A stretch of 20,959 bases of DNA from Nephromyces sp. MM_2019 (GCA_015657535.1 JADHZB010001259.1:1-20959), one strand, 5' to 3'. Positions 9,020 through 18,971 are shown, numbered from the stretch's first letter. Program-made: numbers and translations. The notes: generated by a model from the letters alone, not told the origin.

Positions 9020-11227
9020 CTAGCACACAGGCGCACAACCTCTAGCTCTCTCTCTCTCACTGCTACCACACCCTCTCTCTCCCGCATAAGCACACCCTCT
9101 TCCCTGTCTCTCACGCAGCACCTACCAACCCACCCACCTTGTCAGTAGCGCACCCAACCATTGACTGTAACTAGATACCCCCAGAGCGCATACATGCCGA
9201 CTTGGGCACACACACATAGTATAAAACACGCGCATGCTACACACTGGTGAAGCCGAGTGGGCACGCTGATGGCTAGAGCCCCGCATAAGCGTGTCATCAC
9301 AAGCCTCTGTGCGAATGCATACACCACTAGTACTTAATATATTACAGGGATACCGCACACACACGCCTCAATCAACTCGCCCGGATAGATTCATCGAAAC
9401 ATATGGATCCATGCCCTTATGTTAAACCTTGTCTTATCAATCTAAAATACATGGTTACACTAGGGTAGTCCTAATAGATGATTTTGTCTGCTAAGGGCAT
9501 ACGCTAAGGAGAGCTATATACACAAGACACACGTAGACGCATAAAAAGACTCCCTCTTAGTGAAATACTGGTACATAGCAAAAGTCCTGTAATAAGAATA
9601 TACTTTGTTTCTGAATCTGCATTTATCCACTATCAGCAATCTTAATGCTTCACAGCGCCATTATACAGTGCTGCAACGGGGAAAACCTTTGAAAAGCATT
9701 TATTTCAGCTACTGAATTTTGTGTTCATGTCTCCTTGCAAGCAATCACAATGTTAGGCAATTTTTCTATCGTATCGCAACTGTCTCAATGTACCTTTGAA
9801 TTCAATATAAGCGTAGCGTGAAGCGAATACAGAGGTTAGTTAATCCTGGTTCTCGCAGTAAAGACAATGGCATTTTGGCAGTGACTAATTCTCGGTATTT
9901 TTTCTGTTATGTGATGAGGTTATACAGTCAACGGGGACAGTTTCAGTACCAAGGGCATAGATCTATAAGGGGTTTTCTCTGGGTATAGAAGCGGGTGACT
10001 GGAAAAGTTTCTATTTTTCCTGCCTTATTGCCTGAAATATTTGAGCATTCTGAAAAAAATTCATATACAAGGAAAAGATAGACTGAAAAAATGTCTTAGA
10101 GCAACATTTTCATCTACAACTAAGATTCCCTCCCTTGTCACCTGTTCGTCTAGCTTTTCGACTGTCTCTCTAGGTGCTAAGGTATTTTTTTCATTTCATT
10201 GCCTTCCCTATTCAGTTTCTCTACCTCCACTGCTTTATCTGTTTTATTTTTTGTAGCTGTTCAGTTATGTAATGAGCATCCTATGATTTTGACTTTCCCT
10301 GCTTCTGCACCTTTACTTTTTTGCACTCCACTATCCCGCTTCCATTATTTGCCAAGCCTAGACCTCCCAGCGTTTCGAGACTTTACCGTAGTCCTTAAGT
10401 TACCGCTTTTTGATAGTCCATTTTTTTAGCATAAATTTATTTTATGCTCCATAATTTAGGTGGTCAGCTTTTAAAGGCACTTTGAAATCACAAGTTAAAG
10501 TGGTTAAAAGGCTTTTTCTAGTCCTTAGGCAAACACATTCAATCAAGAACATATCCAATGAACATATACCTGTACGTGATCTAAGCTAAAAAACCGAGCG
10601 ATACTATCATGAAATTGTCCCAAGTAGTGCTAGTCATTTTTGGGAAATTAATAGTGCATGCAAATATGCAGGTTAAAATGTGAGTGTGTGTGCAGCTCTC
10701 TGAACCGTCTTTACGTGGCTGTACTTACTTCAGTGTTTAGTGTTGATGAAACTTAAACTTAATATGCTTCATAACGACACACATATGCCAGCTCATCTCG
10801 TGTTCCTCAAACAAAAAAGAACCAAATATTGACAAGTACGAATAATAGAAGATATAGTTGCGATATAATTATGTGGCAGCGTTTTTATTGCTGGAAAAAA
10901 GATATTTTCATGCCTAATAGAGAAAATCAAGATCTACAGTGATTAAGACCGTTAGCCCGTAGCATGTCCAGGATTTCATGAGTGCAAATTTGAAGAGTAC
11001 TCGTATGGAATTTTGCGCATAGCCGTGCTAGTTTGTATGTGAGATAGATTTGATCGTGGATAGTGAAGGTACTTTTTGGTGTTTAAATACTTATTTTTCG
11101 ACACTTTCTCACAGGCTCAGTGGCATCAGCAGCGGCCTTGCGTTCTAAGTCGGTGAAGAGCAAAAAAATTACCTAGTAAGGACGCTCGAAGAAACGGGAT
11201 AAAAACGGATATTAAATCGTATACGAT
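9020..11227. other. Intergenic region, no confident gene
   Basis: CA- and CT-rich to about 9370, then balanced AT-rich sequence. Weak coding-like pieces: a plus-strand frame of about 45 codons ending near 9466 (HMDPCPYVKPCLINLKYMV), two Ser/Phe-rich plus frames at 10041-10429, and a minus-strand 51-codon frame at 11082-10927. None has enough splice support to call. Confidence 0.4.
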
Positions 11228-11350
11228 ATGAGCCTAAGTCTGATATTTCCATATCATACATCTAGCTTAATGCTAGTAGCCTTGTTAGTCTTTGTAGTGC
11301 TAGCCTCCGTTTCATCAGCTTCGACGCACCTCTTAGCTCATCCGCTTCAG
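11228..11350 (+). CDS. Signal-peptide exon of the predicted secreted protein
   Basis: 41 codons from ATG to CAG/GTAAAC. After a polar start the hydrophobic core SLMLVALLVFVVLASVSSA (residues 13-31) ends in small residues suited to signal-peptidase cleavage near residue 31. One exon carrying only the leader is a common arrangement. A donor right at a codon boundary fits the next exon. Confidence 0.6.
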
Positions 11351-14300
11351 GTAAACGGCCATGTTTTCTCGTGCATTCCGAGCTTTTCTAGAGGATTTAT
11401 TCATTTATATCTATATGCATTACTCTATGGCGGGGATACTATACCCTTAGCATAATAATCACAGTGCCGTTGGCATGTAAAAAAACATATTTTTTACGTG
11501 TGCCAGGTGTCTGTTGATTCCTGTTTTTTCACGAGTTTTCGAGCATGTTGTAGGCTGTTATGTTTGTTTTTCTTTTTTGTGTGTTGGTTAACCTTTTTTC
11601 GCTCGCGTGGCTATCTGTACATGTCGACTATGTGGTGTCTTTCTGCTGAAAAGGTGATTGTGTTTAACTGTTGCATGTACGCGTCTCATTTGCTGTGAAG
11701 GCTACCTTTATGCTACGCTTGTGTTGCTATGCTTAGCTTTTTCATCTTCGGGGATTTACTGTTTGCGCGTGGCATTTCCGCAATAGTAGTGGCTATAATA
11801 CTAGTATATTTATGGTAGTGAAGTATTATCAGCAAAATTCAAGCAGAATTTGTTACGTTTCTATAGCTTCTAAAAGCAGCCTACCAAACTAAAATGGTGT
11901 GCGTCCTTAAAGCGTATCTGGCTTTCGAAAAGTTCTATGCGTGAGTATGTACCTACAAAAAGTTGATACTGATTCAGCGCTTGTTGTAATCAGGCCCAGT
12001 ATAAGCCACATTTCCCCCCATTACTTCGCATTTTATTTAAATTAATGTGTGATAGTTTTAGAGAGAGAGCTCAAATCTATGTAGAACATACACGCGCATG
12101 TCGTGCATGCAATTTTTTGTCAATATTTCTATGTTTTTCACAAGCTTATTGTGACTGGCTTGCAGCAATTCTGAAATTTAGGTTGACTAACTCGTAAATG
12201 CTGAAGTTATTGTTGAAACTTGTAGCTATACAACGACATCTACGCTTTTTTCTGTTCTCGATTATCAGTAGAAAATACCTTTTTTTGCCGGAATTTTGTT
12301 TCAATATCTAGTACAGTTTCTTTAGATTAACTTGTAGGTAAATTGCCATTGGATTTGGACGATGCTTTGTTTTTGTAATTTCTAGGGCTTTCGTGAGTTG
12401 CATTAGATGCTCTAGGCTGGCTGCAGTGCCTAACATCCTTTAGTTGTTTTATTAGTCAGGTAGACTTGATTTATAAAAAGATAACAAGACGCAGGTCCAG
12501 CCTTTACTGAAGAATAATTAGTTCACGTAGCTAAGACCGCTCAAATCTATCGAATTTTCCTAGAATTCATAGTGTAATGTAGACACAGGAGACTTTTGCG
12601 TACATTCTATGAATAAAAAAAATTTCCTGGAAAAACCTATTCCTCTTTCCAATCAGGAGGTACAGCAAAATGTTGCTAGGGCGGCTACTGACTTAGGTAA
12701 CATCAAGCCTTTTAACCGGGAAATCAAAAGCTGTGGTACCACAGAAACGTACACCATAACTTCCGTAGACACATTGAGGTCTCTAGGAGACAGATTAGAA
12801 TGTGTTTACTCCTCCGCGATAATACCTTTAAGTCCACCCACAGGCTTGTGGTATGGAGATGTTCTACGCCTATTTGATACTAGTAAGAAAGAAATAAAGA
12901 AAAATATAAATGTATTCCTACTTTATAAGTCTGTGGTACACGCATGCAAGCTATATATGCATCCCTCCCTACCTACCGCCTGTACACATTCCAATCCCAA
13001 TCTAAACGGATTAACGTGCCAGTTCATACTTGTGTTGTGTATTTGTTACCTTGCAGACTCGTAGCAAACACAAAAAACACGCATAAGTGCATACGTCCCT
13101 CGTATATTCAAGCACCACCAGCATATTTCCAAGTGGAGAGTGTGTTTATGCTGTTTGTCTGCTAAACATGGACATGTACAAAGTGATGAAGCAGTTTATT
13201 TCAAGTGTAAAATTTTGGAAGCAGTAAGCAGCAAGGTTGCTGAGACAATGTTAACAATACAGATTCCGCCAAGTATGAGGGAACTAACCTAACCACTAAA
13301 TGGAAAGTAAAAGACTTTCAGCATATCAAAGAATCATGAAGCTGTATGTAAAAAATGAGGGCGAGGCACGACACGCGGTACAGAATCGTGTAGCAGGCTT
13401 GAAAACAAACTAAATGAGAAAGGGTATTACGCTTAATAAAGCAAGGTCACTGAGCAGCCACGCACACACACTAAAGAAAAAATTTACAAGCCAGCCATAA
13501 GCATAAGCAGTAAAAACATGAATACGTACATAATTATCGATGACTCCAACTGGGTAGCAGACAATATTATAGTAGGTACTGGGTTCTGCGTGACGCCAGA
13601 TTATACTCGAAGATTAAAGCCCTCCTTAGCTTGTTTTAAAATATATTTTTGAGCAAAAAATCACCGTGGCTTACCTTTGCTCGTGGTAATCTCATCTAAC
13701 TAGATGCTTCAAATCAGCGTACGATGTAGCTCACTCAATGTGTACCTCCGTGTATTTTCAGCTATATATAACCGGCTAGTGGAGTATATATGGGCTGGAA
13801 AGCTAATCAGCAAGTTTAAGTGCAGAAACAGCAGCGAAGACACGTATGTAGTGCAGAACCTGTTTGGAGGAAACTTTTTTTATCCTTCGGCTATATATGT
13901 CGGCACACTAAACGACACACTCGCTGCAGGCGAACACAATGATGAACGTGATCACTTAATTATCGACTACACGACTGACCTTCAGGATATGTGCCCGATG
14001 TCACAAAATTATAAAAAAAATATCAATCTAGGGGCAATGAATCCGTGGTTTCCTATCAATATGATTATTGATGCGGTGCGTCAGGGAAAGTTAATTTAGA
14101 TCTAGAAGGGTTCAGCAAGCTTAGGAAAATGGAAAGCTGTACGTTACCATAGAGGGGGTCCTGTAGTACGAGGCAGGGGGTAGAGTGTCTATGTGTGCCA
14201 TTGGGACTGAGATACATATAGTGTGGTGCCTTATTTAAGTTTTCAAGTGCTTTTGCTCTAAAATAAATACGCAGCTACCGGAATGACGAGAGTAACGGGA

Positions 14301-16202
14301 TTATATTCCCCAGTAGGGTAATCGCTGTCTGTTTTTTAAGAGAATTCTTCATTTGCAGCATCATTCCAGCGAGTGTCAAGCAAAATATGATAATGCTCCT
14401 GAATCGTTGCTCAATACGTGCCTGCTTGGGGATACACATATTGATACGGTGCACACATAGTGCTACCTCTCTTTGCCTATTCTTAGGTTTGCTTATTTTT
14501 ACGCGCCTTGTGTGTTTCGTGCTTTACTGAAGCCATCCTAAATTTGTATTGCATCAGGTTCGATTGGTCGGCAGGCAGGATGATGGAGGTTATATATACC
14601 TGGGAAAATCGTATTTAAGAAGCTTCTCGCCCGAGGCAGTACGTGGGTAAGTACCTACGCAACAGCGGAGGGCTTGTGCCGGTCTAGCCGCATGTGTTCA
14701 TTTCTTTATTACGTCTAGAAGTAAGAGAAAGCGTTTGCGTATGTATGTCGGCAGCACAGCACGTGCGTGAGTGCCGACAGTATAGTGTGTGCGCATTCAC
14801 TTCGGCAGAAAAGCAAAGAGCCACTGGTACCGTAAGTCAACCCACCAAAGTATCTTTAGCGAAATGATTAACAACCCTTTTCATTTGCACAAAGAATGAG
14901 TATAAAGTGGCCAATTTGTCGCGTGTCCACAAGATGATGGCAGACACATTTTATACCTTCAGCCTATGCATAAAGTAACTGCGCATTCCGCAAGGGAAAT
15001 CTCTAGAGTAGTAACCATCTACAATGTAATTACTCACTCACATATTGTAAATCGCCATGCCATGAATTAGCGCTTAGAATCTAAGCGCGCTCTCTCCTTT
15101 TATGACTTCACTAATTTCTCTGGTTACCTCAAAAATATTCTATGGCATTCATATTGCATAACTTTTGAGGCAAAATTAACCGCAGATGCGCATTAATTGT
15201 AGATTCCCACTATTTTTTATACCTAAAACATGATTTTTTTGTTGCTGTCTTTATAGGGCTGCCACGGTAGCCTATTGGAGCGTTATTAACTACGATGAGA
15301 GTGCGATACCAGATTCCTACAAGAATCTTCCACCTAGTTCCTATGTTATCGGTCCACTGGTAAGTAAGCAATTCACTGGACGACACCCATACACATACAA
15401 ATAAATTTGCAAAGAAATGTCTATATAATTCATCGTAATAGCACTCAATAAAAATTTGTGGGCATACACATGAGAGCATACCACAGCGTAGTATCGTCAT
15501 CAAGACAAGGCGCTCAATATCCTTTGTCCTCTATTAAAATAGTGCAAACACATTTTCAGAGGCGCTGCATGCTGAACGTTGTCGTGAGTCTAAGCATGCA
15601 CATGCAAATTCGTAGCAGCGCTAGGGTACATATAATTTGTACCCACCTTCTATTTCTACTCACATCGGGGTATTCAAACGCCTCCTGGCCTCCCTCACCA
15701 TACCGAATGTTATGCACATGTACTAACTGCCGCTGCAACTAAACTGCAACAAAGGGAGATGTTCTTCATTCAAAGTAATAAAACTTCCTATTGGAACGCT
15801 TCCTCGGCGTGGACACATTCGTCAATCCTCGCAGTGATACAAAAAACTACTCAAATCTCTGCCCACACACAAAAATATCCTTTTCCAACTTTGCAGACAC
15901 AAGCCTTTGAGTACTCTGTTCCCAACGCTTTCGAAGCTGCACTACAGTCAGTGCCAACAGGAAGTACGGAGTATCCTCTAGGAGGAGCAGCTTCTGTGCT
16001 TTCAATGCTATTCTATTCCCCATTAGGCTTTAGGCACATATACAACAATGACCTTCTCCTACAAGACCAAAGTGTAGCTAATGCGGCAGCAGGTTTACAG
16101 CCTTTAGGATCAACCCCTGATTACAGCGTTATTAACTTTTTACCATTCGACCCAACCTACTATTTCCCTAATGGTAGATTAGCTTACGATAAAACTCCTT
16201 AG
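11228..16202 (+). CDS. Predicted secreted protein, multi-exon, function unknown
   Basis: Proposed exons: 11228-11350 (signal peptide), 11867-11940, about 12573-12882 (ATG at 12609 inside), 13762-14075, 14558-14646, 15257-15359 and 15897-16202. Phase is continuous from the third exon onward and between the first two. The join from 11940 to the third exon needs at least one more small exon that could not be fixed, so two genes meeting here is possible. The middle exons read WYGDVLRLFD, EYIWAGKLISKF, FYPSAIYVGTL, HLIIDYT, IIDAVR and GGYIYLGKSYL. From memory, this order recalls small uncharacterised fungal and bacterial proteins with YxG...IDY...RDExRxVxxGLYLG; unverified. No catalytic motif is recognised. 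The last exon (FEAALQSV, LFYSPLGF) is of a different character. Confidence 0.55.
11867..11940 (+). CDS. Second exon of the predicted secreted protein
   Basis: Acceptor TTTCTATAG and donor GC/GTGAGTATG frame 24 codons plus two bases: LLKAAYQTKMVCVLKAYLAF, then EKFY. It is in phase with the signal-peptide exon and looks helical. The following exon must supply one base; candidates near 12317 and 12385 are too short to trust. Confidence 0.5.
12573..12882 (+). CDS. Third modelled exon of the predicted secreted protein
   Basis: Open from TAG 12570-12572. It could begin at acceptor TTCATAG (12572) or carry its own start at ATG 12609. Reads EKPIPLSNQEVQQNVARAA, then SLGDRLECVYSS, LWYGDVLRLFDT. Donor A/GTAAGAAAG leaves one base, completed by CT of the next exon (Thr). 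Three cysteines follow the possible leader, fitting a secreted protein. Confidence 0.55.
13762..14075 (+). CDS. Fourth modelled exon
   Basis: Acceptor GTGTATTTTCAG. 104 codons: YNRLVEYIWAGKLISKFKC, then NLFGGNFFYPSAIYVGTL, DERDHLIIDYTTDLQDMC, and NPWFPINMIIDA. Donor GCG/GTGCGT. Read-through would stop eight codons later, which supports splicing here. Confidence 0.6.
14558..14646 (+). CDS. Fifth modelled exon
   Basis: Acceptor TTGCATCAG, donor GG/GTAAGT. 29 codons plus two bases: VRLVGRQDDGGYIYLGKSYL, then RSFSPEAVR. It joins the previous exon as IIDAVRLVGRQDDGG in phase. The 482-base intron before it holds no coding signal. Confidence 0.6.
15257..15359 (+). CDS. Sixth modelled exon
   Basis: Acceptor GTCTTTATAG, donor CTG/GTAAGT. 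One base completes Gly, then 34 codons: AATVAYWSVINYDESAIPDS, then YKNLPPSSYVIGPL. Strong consensus sites on both sides, phase-matched on the left. Confidence 0.62.
15897..16202 (+). CDS. Last modelled exon, with stop codon
   Basis: Acceptor CCTTTTCCAACTTTGCAG at 15896 is close to ideal and in phase with the exon ending at 15359. Reads TQAFEYSVPNAFEAALQSV, LGGAASVLSMLFYSPLGF, YSVINFLPFDPTYYFPNG, stop TAG 16200-16202. The frame is open upstream to an ATG at 15759, so a longer exon, perhaps with small ones at 15560-15583 and 15625-15669, is an alternative. Beyond the stop, the -1 frame stays open from 16199 to 16321. Confidence 0.5.
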   Translation, partial: TQAFEYSVPNAFEAALQSVPTGSTEYPLGGAASVLSMLFYSPLGFRHIYNNDLLLQDQSVANAAAGLQPLGSTPDYSVINFLPFDPTYYFPNGRLAYDKTP

Positions 16203-16243
16203 GAATTGGGACAGGTGTGACAGGTGCTAGATCACGAGAAGCG

Positions 16244-16355
16244 GTAGTTCAGTGGTATGAGAGATTTTTCAGTGTTACGAGAGGAGGTAGTTCAGTGGTA
16301 TTAGAGTGTGTAGTTCAGTAATATGAGAGTTGGTAATTCAGTGGTATTTGCGTCT
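16244..16355. repeat. 23-bp tandem repeat, about five units
   Basis: Core GTAGTTCAGTGGTAT at 16244, 16287, 16310 (GTAGTTCAGTAATAT) and 16333 (GTAATTCAGTGGTAT), with a degenerate unit near 16267 (three bases short). As 23 is not divisible by three, successive units read in different frames (SSVV, VVQWY). The core looks like a tRNA D-arm, but no acceptor, anticodon or T stem is present. Confidence 0.85.
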
Positions 16356-16457
16356 GGGGGTGAGGTCACGCCGGCGATCACTGTGAGTGACGGTGACTTC
16401 AAGCTAAATACAGCGGTAGGCCTTCTGTTTTATTCAACAACACGTGGTTTTACCTGA
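16323..16457 (+). other. 44-codon ORF echoing the preceding exon
   Basis: ATG to TGA, starting inside the 23-bp array: VGNSVVFASGGEVTPAITV, then DGDFKLNTAVGLLFYSTTRGF. The end resembles AASVLSMLFYSPLGF in the exon ending at 16202. It could be a duplicated, eroded exon of the same gene or part of an alternative 3' end. No independent start context. Confidence 0.3.
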
Positions 16458-16723
16458 ACAAGGCAGCATGCTTCACATTATAAGGAATTTCACAAAAAAA
16501 AACTAGACAAGCTTGCATAAGTATTTTTCGCTCATACTTTGGAACGGCTGGTATATCACAAAGTCTTGGGCATCAGTAGGTCGAGTTTAGCATTGACTGA
16601 GAATCACCGGGGCAGTAAAAAATCGAAATTTGTTTCCAATTTACTCCTCGAGTGTGTGTGTGTTAGCGCATGTTCATTAGTATCAACTCTTATAACCAAA
16701 ATTAAAAAGATGCGAAACTGCAG

Positions 16724-16816
16724 CCATTGGGTAAGGTGATACTGCGTGTGATTTTGCCGTTTGAGCGTTTTAATTTCTTATTGAATACGGAGTTACACAG
16801 GTATCAATCCCCATGT
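16724..16816 (+). CDS. Possible exon of a DsbA-like thioredoxin-fold protein
   Basis: Acceptor ACTGCAG. 31 codons reading PLGKVILRVILPFERFNFLL, then NTELHRYQSPC, to a GT at 16817 (a second donor, CACAG/GTATCA, lies at 16801). The pattern K-V-x-L-x-x-x-x-x-P-F followed by H-x-Y is what DsbA-like proteins show in the strand and loop before their helical insert. The CxxC strand that should precede it was not found. Confidence 0.3.
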
Positions 16817-17257
16817 GTTACCGGAATTTCACCGGCGGATTTTGTCTCTTAAAAAGAGGGGATATCAGAGTGGGAGAGAAAATCTCTCATACACAGAGCT
16901 ATGGATCATCTTGTAAAATCATCGCTATATATACACAGCAAGCTGTCATTCATATAGCTAATCGGCGTTACAAAGTACGTATACACTGACTTGAAAGCAT
17001 AAGCAAGCAGAGGAAAATATGCATAAAAGCGTATATACTGCACATGATGCAGTCATGCAATGCTTGCCATTTTCGCTCTAAAGACATCAGATCATTGCGG
17101 TACAAGGCATATTTGTATACATTTAAGATGTACACACAATTTTTTTCCACTTGAAATAGAGGGAATATGATAATTTTCAGCTCGCTTTGTAAATGAAACC
17201 ACCCTAAGGCAGTTTCGCTTTAGCATCTAGAAGGCAGCATAAGAGGAAGTGTATTAG

Positions 17258-17425
17258 GTTGCTTTACATGTAGCCGAAGGTAAGATCTGGAGATACACAC
17301 AAGCTGTTTATGAGCAGCTTAGGAGGGACGAACTAACTCGAAAGATTTTCCTGGTGGATAAACTTCTAGCTGTAGCTGCCATTTTCCACTTTGCAACTTT
17401 CACATCTTGCTCATTTATCGAATAG
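17258..17425 (+). CDS. Possible DsbA-like helical-insert exon
   Basis: Acceptor GAAGTGTATTAG, then 55 open codons and TAG: VALHVAEGKIWRYTQAVYEQ, then LRRDELTRKIFLVDKLLAVA. This resembles the DsbA helical domain A-A-x-A-x-x-G-x-F-W-x-F-x-x-A-L-F-x-x-Q, with W and Y where W and F are expected. It may be spliced out early at CTG/GTGGAT. In phase with the segment at 16724-16816. Confidence 0.35.
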   Translation, partial: VALHVAEGKIWRYTQAVYEQLRRDELTRKIFLVDKLLAVAAIFHFATFTSCSFIE

Positions 17426-17431
17426 GCTTAA

Positions 17432-17542
17432 AGCGTGTGCAAATTTTTGAGATATGATGTTGATATCGTTAAATTTACGTCTGAAGGAAGTGCTAGTCGC
17501 AAGGAGAGCTTCGCAGGAATATACCGGTATGCCGATTACTAG
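17432..17542 (+). CDS. Possible DsbA-like exon or relic
   Basis: Open frame reading YDVDIVKFTSEGSASRKESF, then AGIYRYADY, stop. It fits the DsbA stretch G-[IV]-D-x-x-x-F-x-x-x-[...]-x-x-I-x-x-A just before the cis-Pro loop. A donor TACCG/GTATGC is available. No TPT-type cis-Pro segment follows before 18098, and no clean phase match to the previous segment was found, so a broken gene is possible. Confidence 0.3.
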   Translation, partial: SVCKFLRYDVDIVKFTSEGSASRKESFAGIYRYADY

Positions 17543-18097
17543 CTTTAAAAGCTCTAGCCGCTAATTTTCGAGAATATTAAAAAAAGATGGATGAGGGATT
17601 AAGATGAGAATTAATAGTTAAAATGGTCGAAATTACTTTAAAAAATAGGAAATCACACTTGAAAATTACTAGTTAAAATATATTCACAAAATAACTTTAA
17701 AGCGTCTCAAGATGCTTGCTCACACACACCCGAAAAACAGTACCAAAAAAGAAATCTAAACTTTTATAAATACTTGTAAAGGAATAAAGCTTTAGAGTTA
17801 CGCTTTCAGCCTTGAAATTCACAACACATACTATACTATACCCCCCCCCCCAGTTTCCTTGGTACTCTCACTCCCCTAATAGAATGTGGGTGACTCCCTC
17901 CCTCCACACACCCCCTCCCAACACCTCCGCCCTTGGCTACCCTGTTTCACCATTCACCAGTAAATACCCTATTCCACGCACAAAACCCCCCAAATCGGCT
18001 GGACGATCACCCAAAACCCCCCCAAATTTGGGCCACCCTCCCCCCGAAAAAGCCCTCCTTTGCACCACTTAAAGCATCAAATCCACTCAACACACAC
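17543..18097. other. AT-rich then C-rich intergenic stretch
   Basis: 17570-17800 is AT-rich without coding signal. An 11-C run sits at 17841-17851, and up to about 18060 the plus strand is dominated by C runs (CCCCCCAAATTTGGG style). This is the 3' flank of the minus-strand gene that ends at 18098. Open frames here are Pro-rich by-products. Confidence 0.5.
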
Positions 18098-18846
18098 CTA
18101 AAAGCTGTCGTTATCTGTCGAACGCCACTTTGAGCGCGATCGTAGCAGGCGATCACTCATCGAAGGCTGAAAGAGATGCCGCTACTACCCCCCCACTCCT
18201 CGCTGCCTTCCCTACTTCCCCGCGCGGCTCACGCATCCCCCGCGGCAAAGGCTCTCACCGTGTCGGTTGGATCGCAAAATTTCCATGTGAACATACCACC
18301 ATCTGCGTGGAGTGCGAGGGGTTGTGATAACGAGGGGGCAGGGGCGGCGCCAGAGAGGGGGCGGTACAGGCGGGGGGTGAGCCAGATAGAGGGATATAGA
18401 GAGAGCCAAGAGAGAGACGAAAGAGAGCTAAGAGAGAGCTGAGAGAGAGTTGAGAGAGAGCTGAGAGAGAGCCGAGAAAGGGCCTAGAGAGAGCCAAGTG
18501 GCAGCCAAGAGAGACAGCGGAAGATATTTAGAACTGCACACACACACAGATATAGAGCTGAGCCATCACCGAGCCACCATCTTCATCCCTCCCGTCCTGA
18601 CACACACGCACACGCTACTGGTACTCACCACACTCCCCCCATTTAGGACCCCCCGCGAGAGCAATTTCGCGCTGCTCTTCACGTGCACCTCGTGGGCCTC
18701 CCCATAGCTTTTCTGCGCGCTGCTGAAACTTTTGGAGTTTACGCAGCTTTTCATAGCTTTCGGTGCGCCACATGTAAATATCACCTGAAATGTAACATAA
18801 AAAATTATACACTGGTGTGTGTGTGCGTGTACGTACACTCGAACAT
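18098..18846 (-). CDS. Small four-exon gene, 92-residue protein of unknown function
   Basis: Proposed exons on the minus strand: 18846-18837, 18784-18629, 18302-18259 and 18166-18098. Acceptors are TTACATTTCAG, CACTCCACGCAG and CATCTCTTTCAG; donors GTACGT, GTGAGT and GTGAGA. All three junctions are phase-consistent and the chain totals exactly 93 codons with stop. The product starts MFECDIYMWRTESYEKL, continues with a charged helix-like middle (KLQKFQQRAEKLWGGPRG, REEQREIALAGG), then PKWGEC, DGGMFTWKFCDPTD, and a basic tail SDRLLRSRSKWRS. No signal peptide or membrane segment. No family is recognised. The 10-base first exon is the weakest part: ATG at the MWRTES position is an alternative start. 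It lies head-to-head with GAPDH. Confidence 0.55.
18431..18496. repeat. 11-bp tandem repeat in an intron of the small gene
   Basis: Six units of AGAGAGAGCTG and variants from 18431, in the 326-base intron 18628-18303. Read in the sense strand each unit is CTCTCTCTCAG-like, that is, a pyrimidine tract ending in AG. Confidence 0.85.
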
Positions 18847-18971
18847 TCTTGTAAAGTATCGCAGTATAATCTGATAGTTTTAACTGCTTTTTTCGATTAT
18901 ATCATTCGACAAACAATCATCCTGTCATACTCTATACGGTAATACTAATAAAATCATCAATTTTCTCCAAA
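18847..18971. promoter_or_regulatory. Presumed bidirectional promoter between the small gene and GAPDH
   Basis: About 125 AT-rich bases separate the two divergent start codons. No TATA box or named element is clear. GAPDH's ATG has an A-rich lead (CTCCAAAATGG) with A at -3 and G at +4. Role inferred from geometry only. Confidence 0.45.

Noticed and set aside
10041..10429. Two Ser/Phe/Leu-rich plus-strand frames as a secreted protein
   Set aside because: They overlap in different frames, splice signals are ambiguous, and the composition follows a pyrimidine-rich stretch.
15458..15742. 94-codon plus-strand frame between exons
   Set aside because: It spans a likely intron (15360-15896); three frames compete here and none gives a convincing product.
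16240..16310. tRNA gene suggested by GTAGTTCAGTGGTA
   Set aside because: Only a D-arm-like core is present and it repeats every 23 bases; no acceptor, anticodon or T stem can be formed around any copy.
17812..18072. Pro-rich plus-strand frames
   Set aside because: By-products of C runs; no splice context and no conserved motif.
18130..18442. Plus-strand frames in 18130-18442
   Set aside because: They are antisense to exons 3 and 4 of the small minus-strand gene, whose splice sites and phase fit better.
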